Below are positions 10,060-20,122 of a DNA stretch of 64,000 bases, one piece after another. The notes under the pieces are model-generated. The model saw only the letters and a list, made by a program, of their open reading frames with translations, had not been told where the DNA came from and did no database searches. Source of the stretch: Roseibacillus sp. (GTDB taxonomy: Bacteria > Verrucomicrobiota > Verrucomicrobiia > Verrucomicrobiales > Akkermansiaceae); contig JAKVCR010000040.1 of assembly GCA_022448985.1 (NCBI GenBank), positions 1-64,000 of the forward strand, read 5' to 3'. The translations under genes and the position numbers were made by a program. The first letter of the stretch is position 1, and every line of letters starts with the position of its first letter.

Positions 10060-12858
10060 ATGGCAACCAAACGTAAGGCAGCCCGTAAGAAAGCTCCGAC
10101 CCGCCGCAGAACCGCCGCCCGTAAAAAGAACCAGAATGTCTACTTCTTCGGCGGCAAGAAGTCCGACGGTGACGGTTCGCAGAAAGCCCTCCTCGGGGGC
10201 AAGGGTGCAAATCTCGCCGAGATGGTGAACATCGGTATTCCGGTGCCAGCCGGTTTCACGATCACAACCGGGGTCTGCACCTATTACTACGCCAACAGGA
10301 AGTCCTACCCGAAGACGCTCGACGCTGAGATCAGGGCGAACATCGCCAAGGTGGAGCGTGCGATGGGCAAGAAGTTCGGCGATCTCGGGAATCCGCTCCT
10401 CCTCTCGGTCCGTTCCGGTGCGCGTGAATCGATGCCCGGGATGATGGACACGATCCTCAACCTCGGGATCAACGACGAGGTTGTCGAAGCGCTATCGGCC
10501 AGAACCAATAACCCGAAATTCGCCTGGGACTCCTACCGCCGCTTTCTGCAGATGTACGGCTCGGTCGTCATGGGCGTGGAGAAGGAAGATGGTGAACACC
10601 ACGACCCCTACGAGGTGATTCTCGACAAGGCCAAGGCCAAGGCAAAAGTCAAGGACGACTCCGGTCTAGAAGAGAGCGATCTCCGCGGGGTTGTTGCCGA
10701 GTTCAAGAAGCTCATCAAGAAACGGTCCGGCAAGTCCTTTCCCGAAGACCCGATGGAACAGCTCTACGGTGCCGTGGATGCTGTATTCAATTCCTGGAAC
10801 AACGATCGCGCCAAGGTCTATCGTGCCAAGTACGGCATTCCCGCGGAGTGGGGGACTGCCGTGAACGTGCAGGCCATGGTCTTCGGCAACACCGGGAAGG
10901 GTTCCGGGACGGGAGTTGCGTTCACCCGCGATCCTGCCACCGGGGAGAATGTATTCTATGGCGAGTATCTCATCGACGCACAGGGTGAGGATGTTGTTGC
11001 TGGCGTGCGTACCCCAAAGCCGGTCGCCAAGATGGCAAAGGACCTGCCAAACTCGTTCAAGGAACTCCTCAAGATTCGCAAAATCCTTGAGAAGCATTTC
11101 CGCGATGTTCAGGATGTTGAATTCACCATTGAGGCGGGACGTCTCTGGATGCTGCAGACCCGCAATGGGAAACGCACCGGCTTTGCGGCGGTGAATATTG
11201 CCCTGGACATGGTGAAAGAGCGTCTCATTTCAAAGGAAGAGGCGATCCTCCGAATTCCTGCCGAAGATCTGAGCCACCTTCTTGCTCCGATCTTCGACTC
11301 GGCGGCTGAGCGCAAGGCGACCAAGATAGGGAGTGGTCTTCCTGCTGGGCCCGGGGCAGCAAGCGGACACATTTACTTCACTGCGGATGCCGCGGTGTCG
11401 GCTGCCTCCAAAGGCCAGAAGGTGATTCTCACCCGCCAGGAGACATCTCCCGAGGATTTGCGTGGCATGATTGCGGCAGAGGGGATCCTGACGACCCGTG
11501 GGGGGGCATCCTCGCATGCGGCCCTGGTGGCTCGCCAGATGGGCAAGGTCTGCGTCTGTGGTGCCCATGACATGGATATTGACTACGCGAGGAAGACTCT
11601 CAGTGGACACGGTGTGACGCTGAAGGAGGGAGACTATCTCTCCCTCAATGGCTTCGTGGGGAATGTTTATGCTGGAGAGCTCAAGACCTCGCCATCGCAG
11701 GTCATTCAGGGACTTCTTGAGAACAAGGCGGCAGCCAAGCGGAGCGCGACCTATAAGAAATTCGAACAGCTCATGGGCTGGGCTGACAGGCTGCGCAAAC
11801 TTGGAGTACGTACGAATTCCGATACCCCCGGTCAGGTTGAGAATGCGATCAAGTTTGGGGCGGAAGGGATTGGCCTCACCCGGACCGAGCACATGTTCTT
11901 TGAGGGCAATCGCATCGATGCAGTGCGGCAGATGATTCTGGCGGAGGATGATGCCGGACGCGCGAAGGCACTCAGGAAACTGCTACCCTACCAGAAAAAG
12001 GATTTCGTGGGCATCTTCAGTGCGCTCCAGGGCCGTCCCGCGACCATTCGTCTTCTCGATCCGCCGCTTCACGAGTTCATCGGGACCATGACGCCAGCCC
12101 AGATCAAGGCCCTGGCCAAGAAAATCAAGGTCACCCCTGCCGCGATCAAGAGTCGCATCAAGGCTCTCCACGAGGAAAACCCGATGCTCGGACACCGCGG
12201 TTGTCGTCTTGGGATTGTCTACCCGGAAATCACGAGGATGCAGGCTACTGCGATCCTGGAAGCCGCTGCTGAGGTGCAGGCCAGGGGAATCAAGGTTCTG
12301 CCTGAGATCATGGTTCCGCTGGTGAGTTACGAGAAGGAGCTTGAGCTCCAGAAGGCCGTGATTGACGAGGCGGCCGCCGAGGTGCGCAGGAAACACGGCC
12401 TCAAGGCCAGTCAGCTGAAATACCAGGTGGGGACCATGATTGAAATTCCCCGGGCGGCGCTGACGGCTGTCGATGTGGCTCAGCACGCAGCATTCTTCAG
12501 CTTTGGAACGAACGATCTGACCCAGACCTGTCTCGGTCTCAGCCGCGATGATTCCAGTTCCTTCCTGCCCGATTACCAGGATGCCGAGGTGGTAAGCACC
12601 AACCCCTTCGCCAGTCTGGACCAGACCGGAGTGGGACAGCTTGTGGAAATGGGGGTCCAAGGTGGCCGACAGGCCAAGGCCAACCTCAAGATCGGCATCT
12701 GTGGGGAGCATGGGGGAGATCCCGCCTCGGTGAAATTCTTCCACCGTACCGGGCTTAACTATGTGAGCTGTAGCCCATTCCGCATCCCGATCGCCAAGCT
12801 GGCGGCAGCCCAGGCCGTGCTGGAGGAGCGCGGCCTAGCCCGCGGTGAAATTTCCTAG
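10060..12858 (+). CDS. ppdK: Pyruvate, phosphate dikinase with a basic N-terminal tail
   Basis: The 932-residue protein has the ATP-grasp nucleotide-binding domain ([36 protein letters not shown]), the central phospho-histidine domain ([19 protein letters not shown], swivelling His near residue 486) and the C-terminal PEP/pyruvate TIM barrel ending with CGEHGGDP (catalytic Cys near 881). It interconverts pyruvate, ATP and Pi with PEP, AMP and PPi, for glycolysis or gluconeogenesis. Ahead of the usual VYFFGG start is a 23-residue tail, [23 protein letters not shown], which is not part of the enzyme family. No alternative ATG, GTG or TTG lies between the tail and the enzyme, so the tail is probably translated. 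The track's earlier start at 9952 overlaps the candidate promoter. Confidence 0.96.
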   Translation: MATKRKAARKKAPTRRRTAARKKNQNVYFFGGKKSDGDGSQKALLGGKGANLAEMVNIGIPVPAGFTITTGVCTYYYANRKSYPKTLDAEIRANIAKVERAMGKKFGDLGNPLLLSVRSGARESMPGMMDTILNLGINDEVVEALSARTNNPKFAWDSYRRFLQMYGSVVMGVEKEDGEHHDPYEVILDKAKAKAKVKDDSGLEESDLRGVVAEFKKLIKKRSGKSFPEDPMEQLYGAVDAVFNSWNNDRAKVYRAKYGIPAEWGTAVNVQAMVFGNTGKGSGTGVAFTRDPATGENVFYGEYLIDAQGEDVVAGVRTPKPVAKMAKDLPNSFKELLKIRKILEKHFRDVQDVEFTIEAGRLWMLQTRNGKRTGFAAVNIALDMVKERLISKEEAILRIPAEDLSHLLAPIFDSAAERKATKIGSGLPAGPGAASGHIYFTADAAVSAASKGQKVILTRQETSPEDLRGMIAAEGILTTRGGASSHAALVARQMGKVCVCGAHDMDIDYARKTLSGHGVTLKEGDYLSLNGFVGNVYAGELKTSPSQVIQGLLENKAAAKRSATYKKFEQLMGWADRLRKLGVRTNSDTPGQVENAIKFGAEGIGLTRTEHMFFEGNRIDAVRQMILAEDDAGRAKALRKLLPYQKKDFVGIFSALQGRPATIRLLDPPLHEFIGTMTPAQIKALAKKIKVTPAAIKSRIKALHEENPMLGHRGCRLGIVYPEITRMQATAILEAAAEVQARGIKVLPEIMVPLVSYEKELELQKAVIDEAAAEVRRKHGLKASQLKYQVGTMIEIPRAALTAVDVAQHAAFFSFGTNDLTQTCLGLSRDDSSSFLPDYQDAEVVSTNPFASLDQTGVGQLVEMGVQGGRQAKANLKIGICGEHGGDPASVKFFHRTGLNYVSCSPFRIPIAKLAAAQAVLEERGLARGEIS

Positions 12859-12880
12859 TTTGGTTGCGAAGACATATTTT

Positions 12881-12914
12881 CGGCTCTCGCCATCGGCGGG
12901 AGCCGATTTTTTTG
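12881..12914 (+). terminator. Intrinsic terminator after ppdK
   Basis: An 11-bp stem (CGGCTCTCGCC / GGCGGGAGCCG, one G-U pair) with an ATC loop is followed by a run of eight or more T residues. It begins 22 bp after the ppdK stop. Confidence 0.94.
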
Positions 12915-13501
12915 CCCTGTTACGCGTCTGAAGCGGGTTGATTCTGAAATTCGCGGGAAATAGAAAGTCCAGGCGGCGGGCTATATTTTATATAATATTC
13001 TAACTGTGAATATTTTACGGCCCTTTCTGGGAGGGCAGAGAGCAAATTTTGGGATATCAAAGGTCATAAATACGGAAAAAATAAAAAAGGTTGAATATTT
13101 AGTTAAGTTCAATTAGAAAATGGCAACGGATGAGTATTTGTGACCCCAAATCATCTGGAATTTTTGGCACCGGCCTCCTGCAGGAGCCGGGTGCCTTTCC
13201 GTCCTGTGATTTTGGGTGTCCCAGATCAGTTCAGCCGGGTTCGCACTACTACCACCAGGTCTACTCAGGACCGTCACAAATCTAACAGACTGGAGATGGC
13301 TTGCGCCCACCCTGCCATAAGGGGGCCATCTACCAGCAGCAGCGGCGCAGTAAGGCAAGTAATATAGCGATACTCAACAGAACTGACAACTAGCTGATGC
13401 AGCCCCTCTGGTCTCACCCTTACCCAGACGGCGGAGCGCAGATCCCGAACAATCATCCGGGTCGTCGTTTCCGCTCGTTGAAGGTCGTGCTCTAACTCTC
13501 C
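12915..13501 (+). promoter_or_regulatory. Long AT-rich leader region upstream of the pilus locus
   Basis: This is 587 bp without a supportable gene. The first part (about 12980-13120) is much more AT-rich than the rest of the window (TATATTTTATATAATATTC, then AAAAAATAAAAAAGG) and contains a perfect TATAAT at 12991, though no good -35 box sits in front of it. A hairpin with GGCACC and GGTGCC arms lies at about 13166-13195 and is flanked by T runs, which could act as a terminator or attenuator. Small ORFs on both strands here show no family features. The region probably carries the promoter and regulatory elements for the pilus operon. Confidence 0.45.
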
Positions 13502-14764
13502 ATGAGTGCGGTCGAACAATCCCCGGTCCTGCCGGAGGCCCCGCAATTGCGGGTCTTCGAGCCTGGCATGTCTGGTGACGAATTTCTCGCGGTTTCCCTT
13601 GAGGCCTGCGAGGGGCGTGGTGTTTCCGATATTCAGTTCCGCGCCAAGCGTCCTGTCTACGTTGAGACTAATCATGGTATGGAATGCCTCGACTTCCTGG
13701 GATTCCTTTCTGATCGCGATCTTATAGAGGTTTACAAGGCACTGGTTCACCGGCAGGAAGAATCGGGTCATGGCTTTGGCGGAAACGATTCCGCCAGTTG
13801 TCCGGAGGATAAGGTTGCACGCGCGCTCCAGCGCTTTCAGGAAACCCGGGTAGACGATTTTTCGGCCGATGGGGTAGAGTATGCTAATGGCAGCAAGGTT
13901 TCTGGACGCCTGCGAATCCAGGCACATCTCTCTGCCTCGGGACTTGGTATTACCTGCCGGATACTGAGCGATACGATACCTCCCCTCGATGGGTTGGGGA
14001 TTGATCCTGATACCTCCTCTTCATTGCGACAGGGTGTTTGTCGCCGGGCGGGCCTTTGTCTGGTCACGGGACCGACCGGTTCCGGAAAATCGACGACTTT
14101 GGCCTCCCTGATGGACTGGCTTCGCCAGTCTTCTCCCAAGCACATTGTCACGATCGAGGATCCGGTTGAATACCGTTATCAGGCTGACATGGAACATCCC
14201 AACTATCCCGGCCATCGTGCCATGTCACCGAGTATCATTACCCAGCAGGAAGTGGGTCGGGACGTGGCAAGCTATCGTCAGGGACTCAAGGACGTTTTGC
14301 GGAAGGCCCCTCACATTATTCTCCTTGGGGAGATCCGGGACCGCGATGCCATGGACACCTGCCTGGAAGCTGCCCAGACCGGGCACCTTGTCCTCTCGAC
14401 CCTCCACACCACTGGAGCGGTTAAGACCATGGGACGGATTTTGGAGATGTATCCGCACGAGAAATATCAATCTGTCCTCAGCCGCCTTAGCGAGATGCTG
14501 ATCTTCATTCACTCCCAGGGACTTCTGAAGGGACTGAACGGGAAGAGGGTTCTGACCTACGAATTTCTTCAAAACAACAATGATGCGGTGTCCAGTGCGA
14601 TCGCGAACTACTCCTCCGGTTCGAATTCGCTGGAAGACGTGATTCGCCGGGCTGGCAACATCTCCTGGGATGACAGCCTCCGCGACCTGCTTAAGCGCGG
14701 TGTCATTGATGAACAGACTTATGAGAGTGCTCGAATGAACCGGAATGATGAAGATGAAATCTGA
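13502..14764 (+). CDS. PilT-like type IV pilus/secretion ATPase
   Basis: The 420-residue protein is a secretion/retraction hexameric ATPase. The Walker A GPTGSGKST is at residues 190-198, the Asp box TIEDPVEYRY near 217, Walker B HIILLGEIRD at 271-280, and the His box GHLVLSTLHT at 294-303. The length and lack of the tetracysteine Zn motif fit PilT (retraction) better than PilB, although a DotB-like ATPase is a possible alternative. The N-terminal 160 residues are diverged from the usual PilT PAS-like domain and are rather long. It is the first gene of the pilus block, 68 bp ahead of a pseudopilin. No obvious Shine-Dalgarno precedes the ATG. Confidence 0.88.
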   Translation: MSAVEQSPVLPEAPQLRVFEPGMSGDEFLAVSLEACEGRGVSDIQFRAKRPVYVETNHGMECLDFLGFLSDRDLIEVYKALVHRQEESGHGFGGNDSASCPEDKVARALQRFQETRVDDFSADGVEYANGSKVSGRLRIQAHLSASGLGITCRILSDTIPPLDGLGIDPDTSSSLRQGVCRRAGLCLVTGPTGSGKSTTLASLMDWLRQSSPKHIVTIEDPVEYRYQADMEHPNYPGHRAMSPSIITQQEVGRDVASYRQGLKDVLRKAPHIILLGEIRDRDAMDTCLEAAQTGHLVLSTLHTTGAVKTMGRILEMYPHEKYQSVLSRLSEMLIFIHSQGLLKGLNGKRVLTYEFLQNNNDAVSSAIANYSSGSNSLEDVIRRAGNISWDDSLRDLLKRGVIDEQTYESARMNRNDEDEI

Positions 14765-14832
14765 CCGGTGATTTTGGGGACCTCAATAACATGCGCCTTG
14801 TGCGCATCATCAACCAGAACAGACAACAAACC

Positions 14833-15237
14833 ATGACACTGACACACACCCAAAAGACCAAGAAGTCCGGGATGACCCTCATTGAGTTGACGGTCGTGAT
14901 CCTCGTCCTTCTTTCACTGATCAGTATCCTTTTCGTCGGCGCTCGCGCGTGGAAGAGGGGTTCTGACCGAGCAGGATGCATTATGAACATCCGTAACGTC
15001 CAACAAGGAATGCGTTCCTTCCAGAACATGAACGGCCACAGTGCTGGCGAAACCGTTCCCGGTGCCCTGAGAGAGATCGTCGGCCCCGGAAAATTCGTGG
15101 AAAGCCAGCCTACGTGTCCCGGCACTGGCAGCTACAGCTATATGGACGATGAGCTTCCCTTGTCGGGCGCTCTCTACATGAGTTGCTCGCTGTCCGCCCA
15201 GGAGAAGCACATCCCCACCGATTTTGGCGATTGGTAA
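14833..15237 (+). CDS. Pseudopilin 1 of the pilus cluster
   Basis: From the ATG at 14833 the product has 134 residues. A leader MTLTHTQKTKKSG precedes the processed N-terminus MTLIELTVVILVLLSLISIL, a class III signal with Met at the mature first position and the conserved Glu at +5. The soluble domain is small with a Cys pair (CIMN..., TCPGTG..., MSCSLS) and ends FGDW. It is likely a pilin subunit processed by a prepilin peptidase. The 14-residue upstream extension in the ORF track is probably not translated. It lies between the PilT-like gene and the PilMN-like gene. Confidence 0.85.
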   Translation: MTLTHTQKTKKSGMTLIELTVVILVLLSLISILFVGARAWKRGSDRAGCIMNIRNVQQGMRSFQNMNGHSAGETVPGALREIVGPGKFVESQPTCPGTGSYSYMDDELPLSGALYMSCSLSAQEKHIPTDFGDW

Positions 15238-15373
15238 GATATTAATCTCCGGAGACTGGCGCCGCATAGACCCGGCGCTGGTCCCGGTGATATGTCCCTG
15301 ACTCTCAGGCTGAGTCACTTGAGGTCCGATCCCTCTGGCTTTGCCGGGAGCAGTTGCTCCACCCATCCCCAGT

Positions 15374-17122
15374 ATGGACGCCCTGGTTCCCCCGGCTCAA
15401 CTTTCTGCCTGGCAACGGTTTCTCCAGGCCCGCCGTCTCCATCGCGAGACCACCCGATCGAAGAATGTCGATTGGTATCGCGATGCCCTAGAACTGGAGT
15501 GTCAACTTCACCTGTTCCTTGAAGGGGAGGAAATTTCAGAGGCCCATATTTGTTTCGGGAAGGAGGGTAGAAAGAACTGGGTCCGGGTGAGTACGCCTTC
15601 CCTGCAGGCAAGTGAGGAAGAAATAGGGGAGTACATTTCGGAAATTCGTGGAGAGTTCAATGGGAAGCCCCGTTCCCTTGCCGTGATTCTCCATCTGGCG
15701 GACGAGTTCGCCATCTCGGAGCTCGCTCGTGCCAACGAGTGTCCCGAGGACCTGAAAGCCCTGAGTAATCAACTCATCAATACGCCCCAGGAAGTTCTGG
15801 AGGATCACAGTATCTCGGTGGATGAGTTGTCTTTCCGGCTCTTGCCTTATCCGGGTGCCCAGTCGGGTCAGCTATTCGGATGTGCCATTACGATTTCCCG
15901 CAAATGCCAGGCCTATCTGCGCCAGATCCGGACGATTAGTGAAACGCTTAACTTTCCCATTCGGACCTGTGCCTTGAGTGCTCCCTTGGTGGCCCTGGCT
16001 GCGCTGCCGCAATTAGCCTCCCAGTTGCCTTCCCAGCCTTTCAGTATCTTCTTCTCTTATTCGGCCTTTTCTGTAATCGCCTTTTTCACTGCGGAGGGAG
16101 AGCTCGTCATGCTTCGCTCCGTGCGGCATCATGCGGGTGGAGCTCCTCCACACGTTGGGCGGATCATGCAGACCATGGCGGCTGCACTCGAATTGCCTGA
16201 GCCACTGGTCTACATTCTGCCGCTTTCCCGTGAGGAGACGAATCATGGTCTTCCCGAACTGCCCGGCGCTGCAATTCTCAACTGGCGTGAGAGCTCTTGG
16301 TTTGATCCCGAGGTGCCACTTGAGTTTCAAGGACCCTCCAGCCTCCTGATCGGTGAAGAGGGCGAAGGATTGGCGGCTTCCGAGACGTTCAGGGGTATGG
16401 CTGAGCAGAAGTGGGTGACCCAGGATTTCCTCCCGGCCACTCCGGAAGAGACGGAGCTCTATCCCTCTCAAACTGAGATGAAGATTCTCCGCTATGGGTC
16501 GGCGGCCCTGCGGGTTGGTGTCGCAGCCCTGGTTCTTTTCCTGGGTTGGACCGGGATTCGCGCCATCAGGATTATCAATGACGAAGCCTGGCACCAGACC
16601 GGCGAGGTTTCCCGCGAAGGCAACAAGATCCTCTCTTCCGAGATCCGCCGCTACGAGCAATGGAGCTCCCTGCTCGCCGACCGTTCCAAGGCATGGGTGT
16701 CCATGGAGCTCGTAAACCAGATCTTTCCGGATCCGGAGAGTGTAATTCTTTCAGAAGCAAACCACCGGGTGCGCCCGGAAGTAGTCAACGAAAAGGACAA
16801 GAAGGCGGGCGTGGTCAAGGAGTGGACGATTAACGGAGTCTCCAACGCGGAAGCTCTGAATCACCTCACTGTGATCAGTACGACCGAGGGTATGGGCAAG
16901 GTCTTTGAGGTTGTTCGAAAGCATACTGGTGACGAGTCCCTCCGGACGGATCTCCCCTCCCGCACCCTGCTGGTGAACCTTCTGACCTCTGAGAACAAGC
17001 GCTTCAAGCTGGATGGGGGAACAAAGCCGGAGGAACGGTTTGCCCACAATTTCAGACTGACCATCACTCAGCGGATTACTGCTGAAGACCCCATTGCCAT
17101 TCCCATTACTGCCGTGCCATGA
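15374..17122 (+). CDS. PilM-PilN (GspL)-like assembly-platform protein
   Basis: About 582 residues from ATG 15374 (the track starts 11 codons earlier). The first 380 or so residues lack membrane segments and read like the actin-like cytoplasmic domain of PilM/GspL. A single transmembrane helix follows (LRVGVAALVLFLGWTGIRAI, about residue 390 onward) and then a periplasmic ferredoxin-like region (VSREGNKILSSEIRRYEQ...). This layout corresponds to PilM fused to PilN, or to GspL. The sequence is too diverged for certain family assignment; the call rests on topology and on its position ahead of PilO-, PilP- and secretin-like genes. The stop overlaps the next start by ATGA. The start codon is uncertain. 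Confidence 0.68.
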   Translation: MDALVPPAQLSAWQRFLQARRLHRETTRSKNVDWYRDALELECQLHLFLEGEEISEAHICFGKEGRKNWVRVSTPSLQASEEEIGEYISEIRGEFNGKPRSLAVILHLADEFAISELARANECPEDLKALSNQLINTPQEVLEDHSISVDELSFRLLPYPGAQSGQLFGCAITISRKCQAYLRQIRTISETLNFPIRTCALSAPLVALAALPQLASQLPSQPFSIFFSYSAFSVIAFFTAEGELVMLRSVRHHAGGAPPHVGRIMQTMAAALELPEPLVYILPLSREETNHGLPELPGAAILNWRESSWFDPEVPLEFQGPSSLLIGEEGEGLAASETFRGMAEQKWVTQDFLPATPEETELYPSQTEMKILRYGSAALRVGVAALVLFLGWTGIRAIRIINDEAWHQTGEVSREGNKILSSEIRRYEQWSSLLADRSKAWVSMELVNQIFPDPESVILSEANHRVRPEVVNEKDKKAGVVKEWTINGVSNAEALNHLTVISTTEGMGKVFEVVRKHTGDESLRTDLPSRTLLVNLLTSENKRFKLDGGTKPEERFAHNFRLTITQRITAEDPIAIPITAVP

Positions 17123-17655
17123 ACCCCTATTATAAAGAGTCCGTCTTCGTCTTCGGTCTGGTAGCCCCGGTGCTGTTTGTAGTGGTCGGCCTGGGCATGG
17201 GATTACACTTCCGGGGAAAGCTGGAGAGCACCTACGAGGCGCGACGGAACCACCACCGGACCTATAAAACCGTGGAAAAGGAACGTGGGGCTCTGGAAGA
17301 GAAAGTTCAGTCGCAGGCTCCACACATGCATCGTTGGATGTCTCTTTTTGAGCAGCCTGCGGCGACGTCCGTCAATACCTTCTTCCGTGAGTTTCAGAAA
17401 GAGTTCGATGCCACCCATTTTCAGCAAACTGCTTTCCGTCCGACTTCCACCGCAGGGGGCATCGGCGGCGCAAGCAAGCAACCGTCTATTCAGCTGAACT
17501 TCGCCTTCCGCGGAACTTTCCGGGCTCTGCAGACCGCTTTCCTCGAACTCGAGACGAGAATGCCACAACTGCAAGTCGATAGCATCAAGCTCTCCAGAGC
17601 ATCCAACCAGAATGTGCTCAATGCGAACGTGGTCTACACCACATGGCAAAAGTAA
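17119..17655 (+). CDS. PilO/GspM-like inner-membrane protein
   Basis: The 178-residue protein has one N-terminal membrane helix (VFVFGLVAPVLFVVVGLGMGLHF), a coiled-coil segment (ESTYEARRNHHRTYKTVEKERGALEEKV) and a small alpha/beta periplasmic domain. That topology matches PilO and GspM, which pair with PilN/GspL to form the alignment platform linking the ATPase to the secretin. Sequence similarity is weak, so the assignment depends mainly on topology and gene order. It overlaps the genes on both sides (ATGA upstream, 13 bp downstream). Confidence 0.65.
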   Translation: MNPYYKESVFVFGLVAPVLFVVVGLGMGLHFRGKLESTYEARRNHHRTYKTVEKERGALEEKVQSQAPHMHRWMSLFEQPAATSVNTFFREFQKEFDATHFQQTAFRPTSTAGGIGGASKQPSIQLNFAFRGTFRALQTAFLELETRMPQLQVDSIKLSRASNQNVLNANVVYTTWQK

Positions 17656-18242
17656 TGAAGGCGACTCTCCTTACTCTCTTCCTCGCTGTCTCCTTGCTGG
17701 CTGCCAAGGAACCCGTTGCGGTCGCCTCCTCGAGCGGGTCTGGGAGCATCCCCGCGAGGTTCCTTGCTCAAGATCTGGATGACCGGATCGCAAGCATGAA
17801 AAAGCGACTCTCCATTGTCGGCAGTGAGCGTGGGCCATTTGGCCTCTATCAAAATCCAGGGAGGACTCCGGTGATCAGTCATGTCGCCAAGGAGGTTCGC
17901 AAGACATCCTTCAGTGAATTCATCAATGGAATTCAAATTTCCGTGATCAATTCGAGAGAGAAGGAGTTTCTTGTCGGTGCCCGAATATTCCGATTGGGCC
18001 AGGTTTTTCCCATTATTCGTGGGGGTGAACGCCTTTCTGTCCGCGTCGAGGCGGTTGGGTCCTCCCGGGTCACTTTCAGAAACCTGCAGACCGGAGAAAT
18101 CGCTCTTCGCCGTCTTGACGTCCTCCCCAATGGCGTCACCGCCAATGCAGGACAGTTCCGGGTGCAGGGTGTTACGCCCAGGACCCGGGGAGAGGCGGAG
18201 CCTCTCCGACTCGAGTCCAACCCTTCCGCTCCCGTGCCCTAG
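17643..18242 (+). CDS. PilP/GspC-like periplasmic protein
   Basis: The 199-residue protein has a signal peptide or short anchor (MKATLLTLFLAVSLLAA), a long linker, and a C-terminal beta-rich segment (FRLGQVFPIIRGGERLSVRVEAVGSSRVTFRN) that reads like the HR/PilP homology domain, where a signal-like strand binds the secretin N0 domain. Its position directly before the secretin gene supports this. It overlaps the previous gene. Lipobox Cys, usual in PilP, is not seen. The family call is inferred rather than recognised directly. Confidence 0.58.
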   Translation: MAKVMKATLLTLFLAVSLLAAKEPVAVASSSGSGSIPARFLAQDLDDRIASMKKRLSIVGSERGPFGLYQNPGRTPVISHVAKEVRKTSFSEFINGIQISVINSREKEFLVGARIFRLGQVFPIIRGGERLSVRVEAVGSSRVTFRNLQTGEIALRRLDVLPNGVTANAGQFRVQGVTPRTRGEAEPLRLESNPSAPVP

Positions 18243-18271
18243 GGAGTCCATCCCCTGACAAGAAGATCCTT

Positions 18272-20116
18272 ATGAAATTGAACAAGTTACTGTTTCCCCT
18301 GCTGCTGCTGAGCGTTGCACTCGCTCGCGGGCAGCAGGTGCCGGTCCCGCTTTTTCCGGAAGAACCGGTTGAGTTTCCGCCGATAGTGAGTCCTCCTGAA
18401 TTTGATCCGTCGGCGCCGGGTGTGGCGGACCCGTCTGCTCCACCAGTCGATGCGGCCATTGAGAGTGTGCCCATCGGAGTTCCGGCCCTGCCTGGTGCCG
18501 GAGACCTTTCCGAATTGCCGCCTCCGCCTCCGCCTCCGGATTCGGATGGGAAGAATGGTGGATCCGATGTTCCAGGAAATGATGTCGGCCAGGTTGAAGA
18601 AAGCAACGGGGAATACCTGATTAGGGATGCCGCGATCAACGACATCTTCCAGATGTTGGCCAGGCGCGCCAACAAGCAGTATTTTCACAACGTCAGTATT
18701 GCAGGTCCCGACTTCAATGTGAGCGGTCACCTCAATAGCGGGAATCCCTTGGAGCAGATGGAGGAACTCGCATTCCAGTACGGGCTGACACTTTATACGA
18801 AGGGGAATACAGTTTATGCTCTTAATGCCGAGCAACTCAACCGATTGCCCGCTGAGGAATGGCATTACCAGCTGCGCTATCTGCGCCCTACCGACATTGA
18901 GCAGATCAAGGGATTGATCGCACCCATGCTGTCTCCTACCGGGATAGCCAACTATGAGCCCAAGACCAACACGATCATTGTCGTTGATACGGCTCACCAG
19001 GTTGAACGTGCGAAGAATCTTCTCAGCATGATTGACAAGGCCAAGGGCCAGGTTGTCATTGAGGTCAAGATTCTCAGCGTAAACAGCAGCGCTGGTGAGC
19101 GCAAGGGAGTCGACTGGACTTCCAACCTCGGGGTAAACGGGATTCCCCTTGAGACGATTGCCAGCCTGAATTCCCTCTTTGGCATCGATAATGCCCTTTC
19201 TGCCACCGGGACACTCGGCTCAGGGTCTGTTCTCCGGGGGACCGATTCTCCCAGTAGCAACACGATCGTTCTTTCGCCGATTCAGATGGGTGGAGTCCTC
19301 CGTGCGCTGCAGAAGGGTGGGCTGGTAACTCAGACGTCAAATCCGACCCTGATAACGGAGGATAATGAGCAAGCCACGCTCTCGCTCATTGATCGTGTTC
19401 CGATCATTACCACGACAATTAGCGAGACCGAGGTAAGCAACCAGGTCACGGAAGAGGTTCGCTATTCGGTTGACTCGAAGGATCCGGTGGGAGACCCCTC
19501 CACTACCCGCGAGATTGGTGTGACAGTGGCGGTCACCCCGACTCTTCTGCCGGATGGCACGATTCGGATGAAGATGCGCCCGCGTTCCGCTCAGGTCGTG
19601 GAGGAGGTCCTTGGGCAGAGTGGCAACAAGTATCCCCGTGTGTCCGAGTCCATGATCGAGAGTGTCGCGAGAATCCCTGACGGGCACTCTCTCGTGGTGG
19701 GCGGCTTTTACGGACAGGTCAAGTCGAAGGACAAGAACAAGGTGCCGTTTTTTGGGGATATTCCTGGGGTCAACTTCTTCTTCAAGAGCAAGGAGGCCGC
19801 CAAGGAAACCTCAAGCCTCGTCTTTGTAGTGACTCCGACTTCCTACAACCCGGGAAGCTTTGCGGAGAACTGTGCTACAAGCAAGGCGATCCGTGACAAC
19901 TTGAGCCTGAAGCCTGGACACGACTGGATTGAACCCGCGCTTCCGGGACCGGCCCATGAACCGGACATGAAGCGAGCCCTGCAGGATCTCCGTCCGAGTC
20001 AGCGGGATCACCAGCCTTCGGTGGAAGAGTTGAAAGCAGACCTCGACGAATGTTGTGAAGGCCGTGCCAAGAGCGTTATCCGGCATGGACGTCTGAAGTT
20101 CCTCCGGAAGCGATAG
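18272..20116 (+). CDS. Secretin (PilQ/GspD-like outer-membrane pore)
   Basis: The 614-residue protein has a signal peptide (MKLNKLLFPLLLLSVALARG), a Pro-rich linker, and N-domains (NDIFQMLARRANKQYFHNVS; QLRYLRPTDIEQIKGLIAPML; NTIIVVDTAHQVERAKNLL, an NTD3/STN-type repeat). The C-terminal secretin domain includes VVIEVKILSVNSSAGERKGVDW, the SNPTLITEDNEQATL stretch and VPFFGDIPGVNFFFKSK, the family signature. It would form the multimeric outer-membrane channel for the pilus or secreted protein. A tail of about 80 residues extends past the barrel. The purine-rich AAGAAG precedes the ATG. Confidence 0.93.
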   Translation: MKLNKLLFPLLLLSVALARGQQVPVPLFPEEPVEFPPIVSPPEFDPSAPGVADPSAPPVDAAIESVPIGVPALPGAGDLSELPPPPPPPDSDGKNGGSDVPGNDVGQVEESNGEYLIRDAAINDIFQMLARRANKQYFHNVSIAGPDFNVSGHLNSGNPLEQMEELAFQYGLTLYTKGNTVYALNAEQLNRLPAEEWHYQLRYLRPTDIEQIKGLIAPMLSPTGIANYEPKTNTIIVVDTAHQVERAKNLLSMIDKAKGQVVIEVKILSVNSSAGERKGVDWTSNLGVNGIPLETIASLNSLFGIDNALSATGTLGSGSVLRGTDSPSSNTIVLSPIQMGGVLRALQKGGLVTQTSNPTLITEDNEQATLSLIDRVPIITTTISETEVSNQVTEEVRYSVDSKDPVGDPSTTREIGVTVAVTPTLLPDGTIRMKMRPRSAQVVEEVLGQSGNKYPRVSESMIESVARIPDGHSLVVGGFYGQVKSKDKNKVPFFGDIPGVNFFFKSKEAAKETSSLVFVVTPTSYNPGSFAENCATSKAIRDNLSLKPGHDWIEPALPGPAHEPDMKRALQDLRPSQRDHQPSVEELKADLDECCEGRAKSVIRHGRLKFLRKR

Positions 20117-20122
20117 TTCAAT

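Noticed and set aside
12980-13120. AT-rich island as a replication origin
   Set aside because: No clustered DnaA boxes or dnaA/dnaN neighbours.
13274-13927. 217-codon ORF antisense to the PilT-like gene
   Set aside because: Shadow of a real coding region with no motif.
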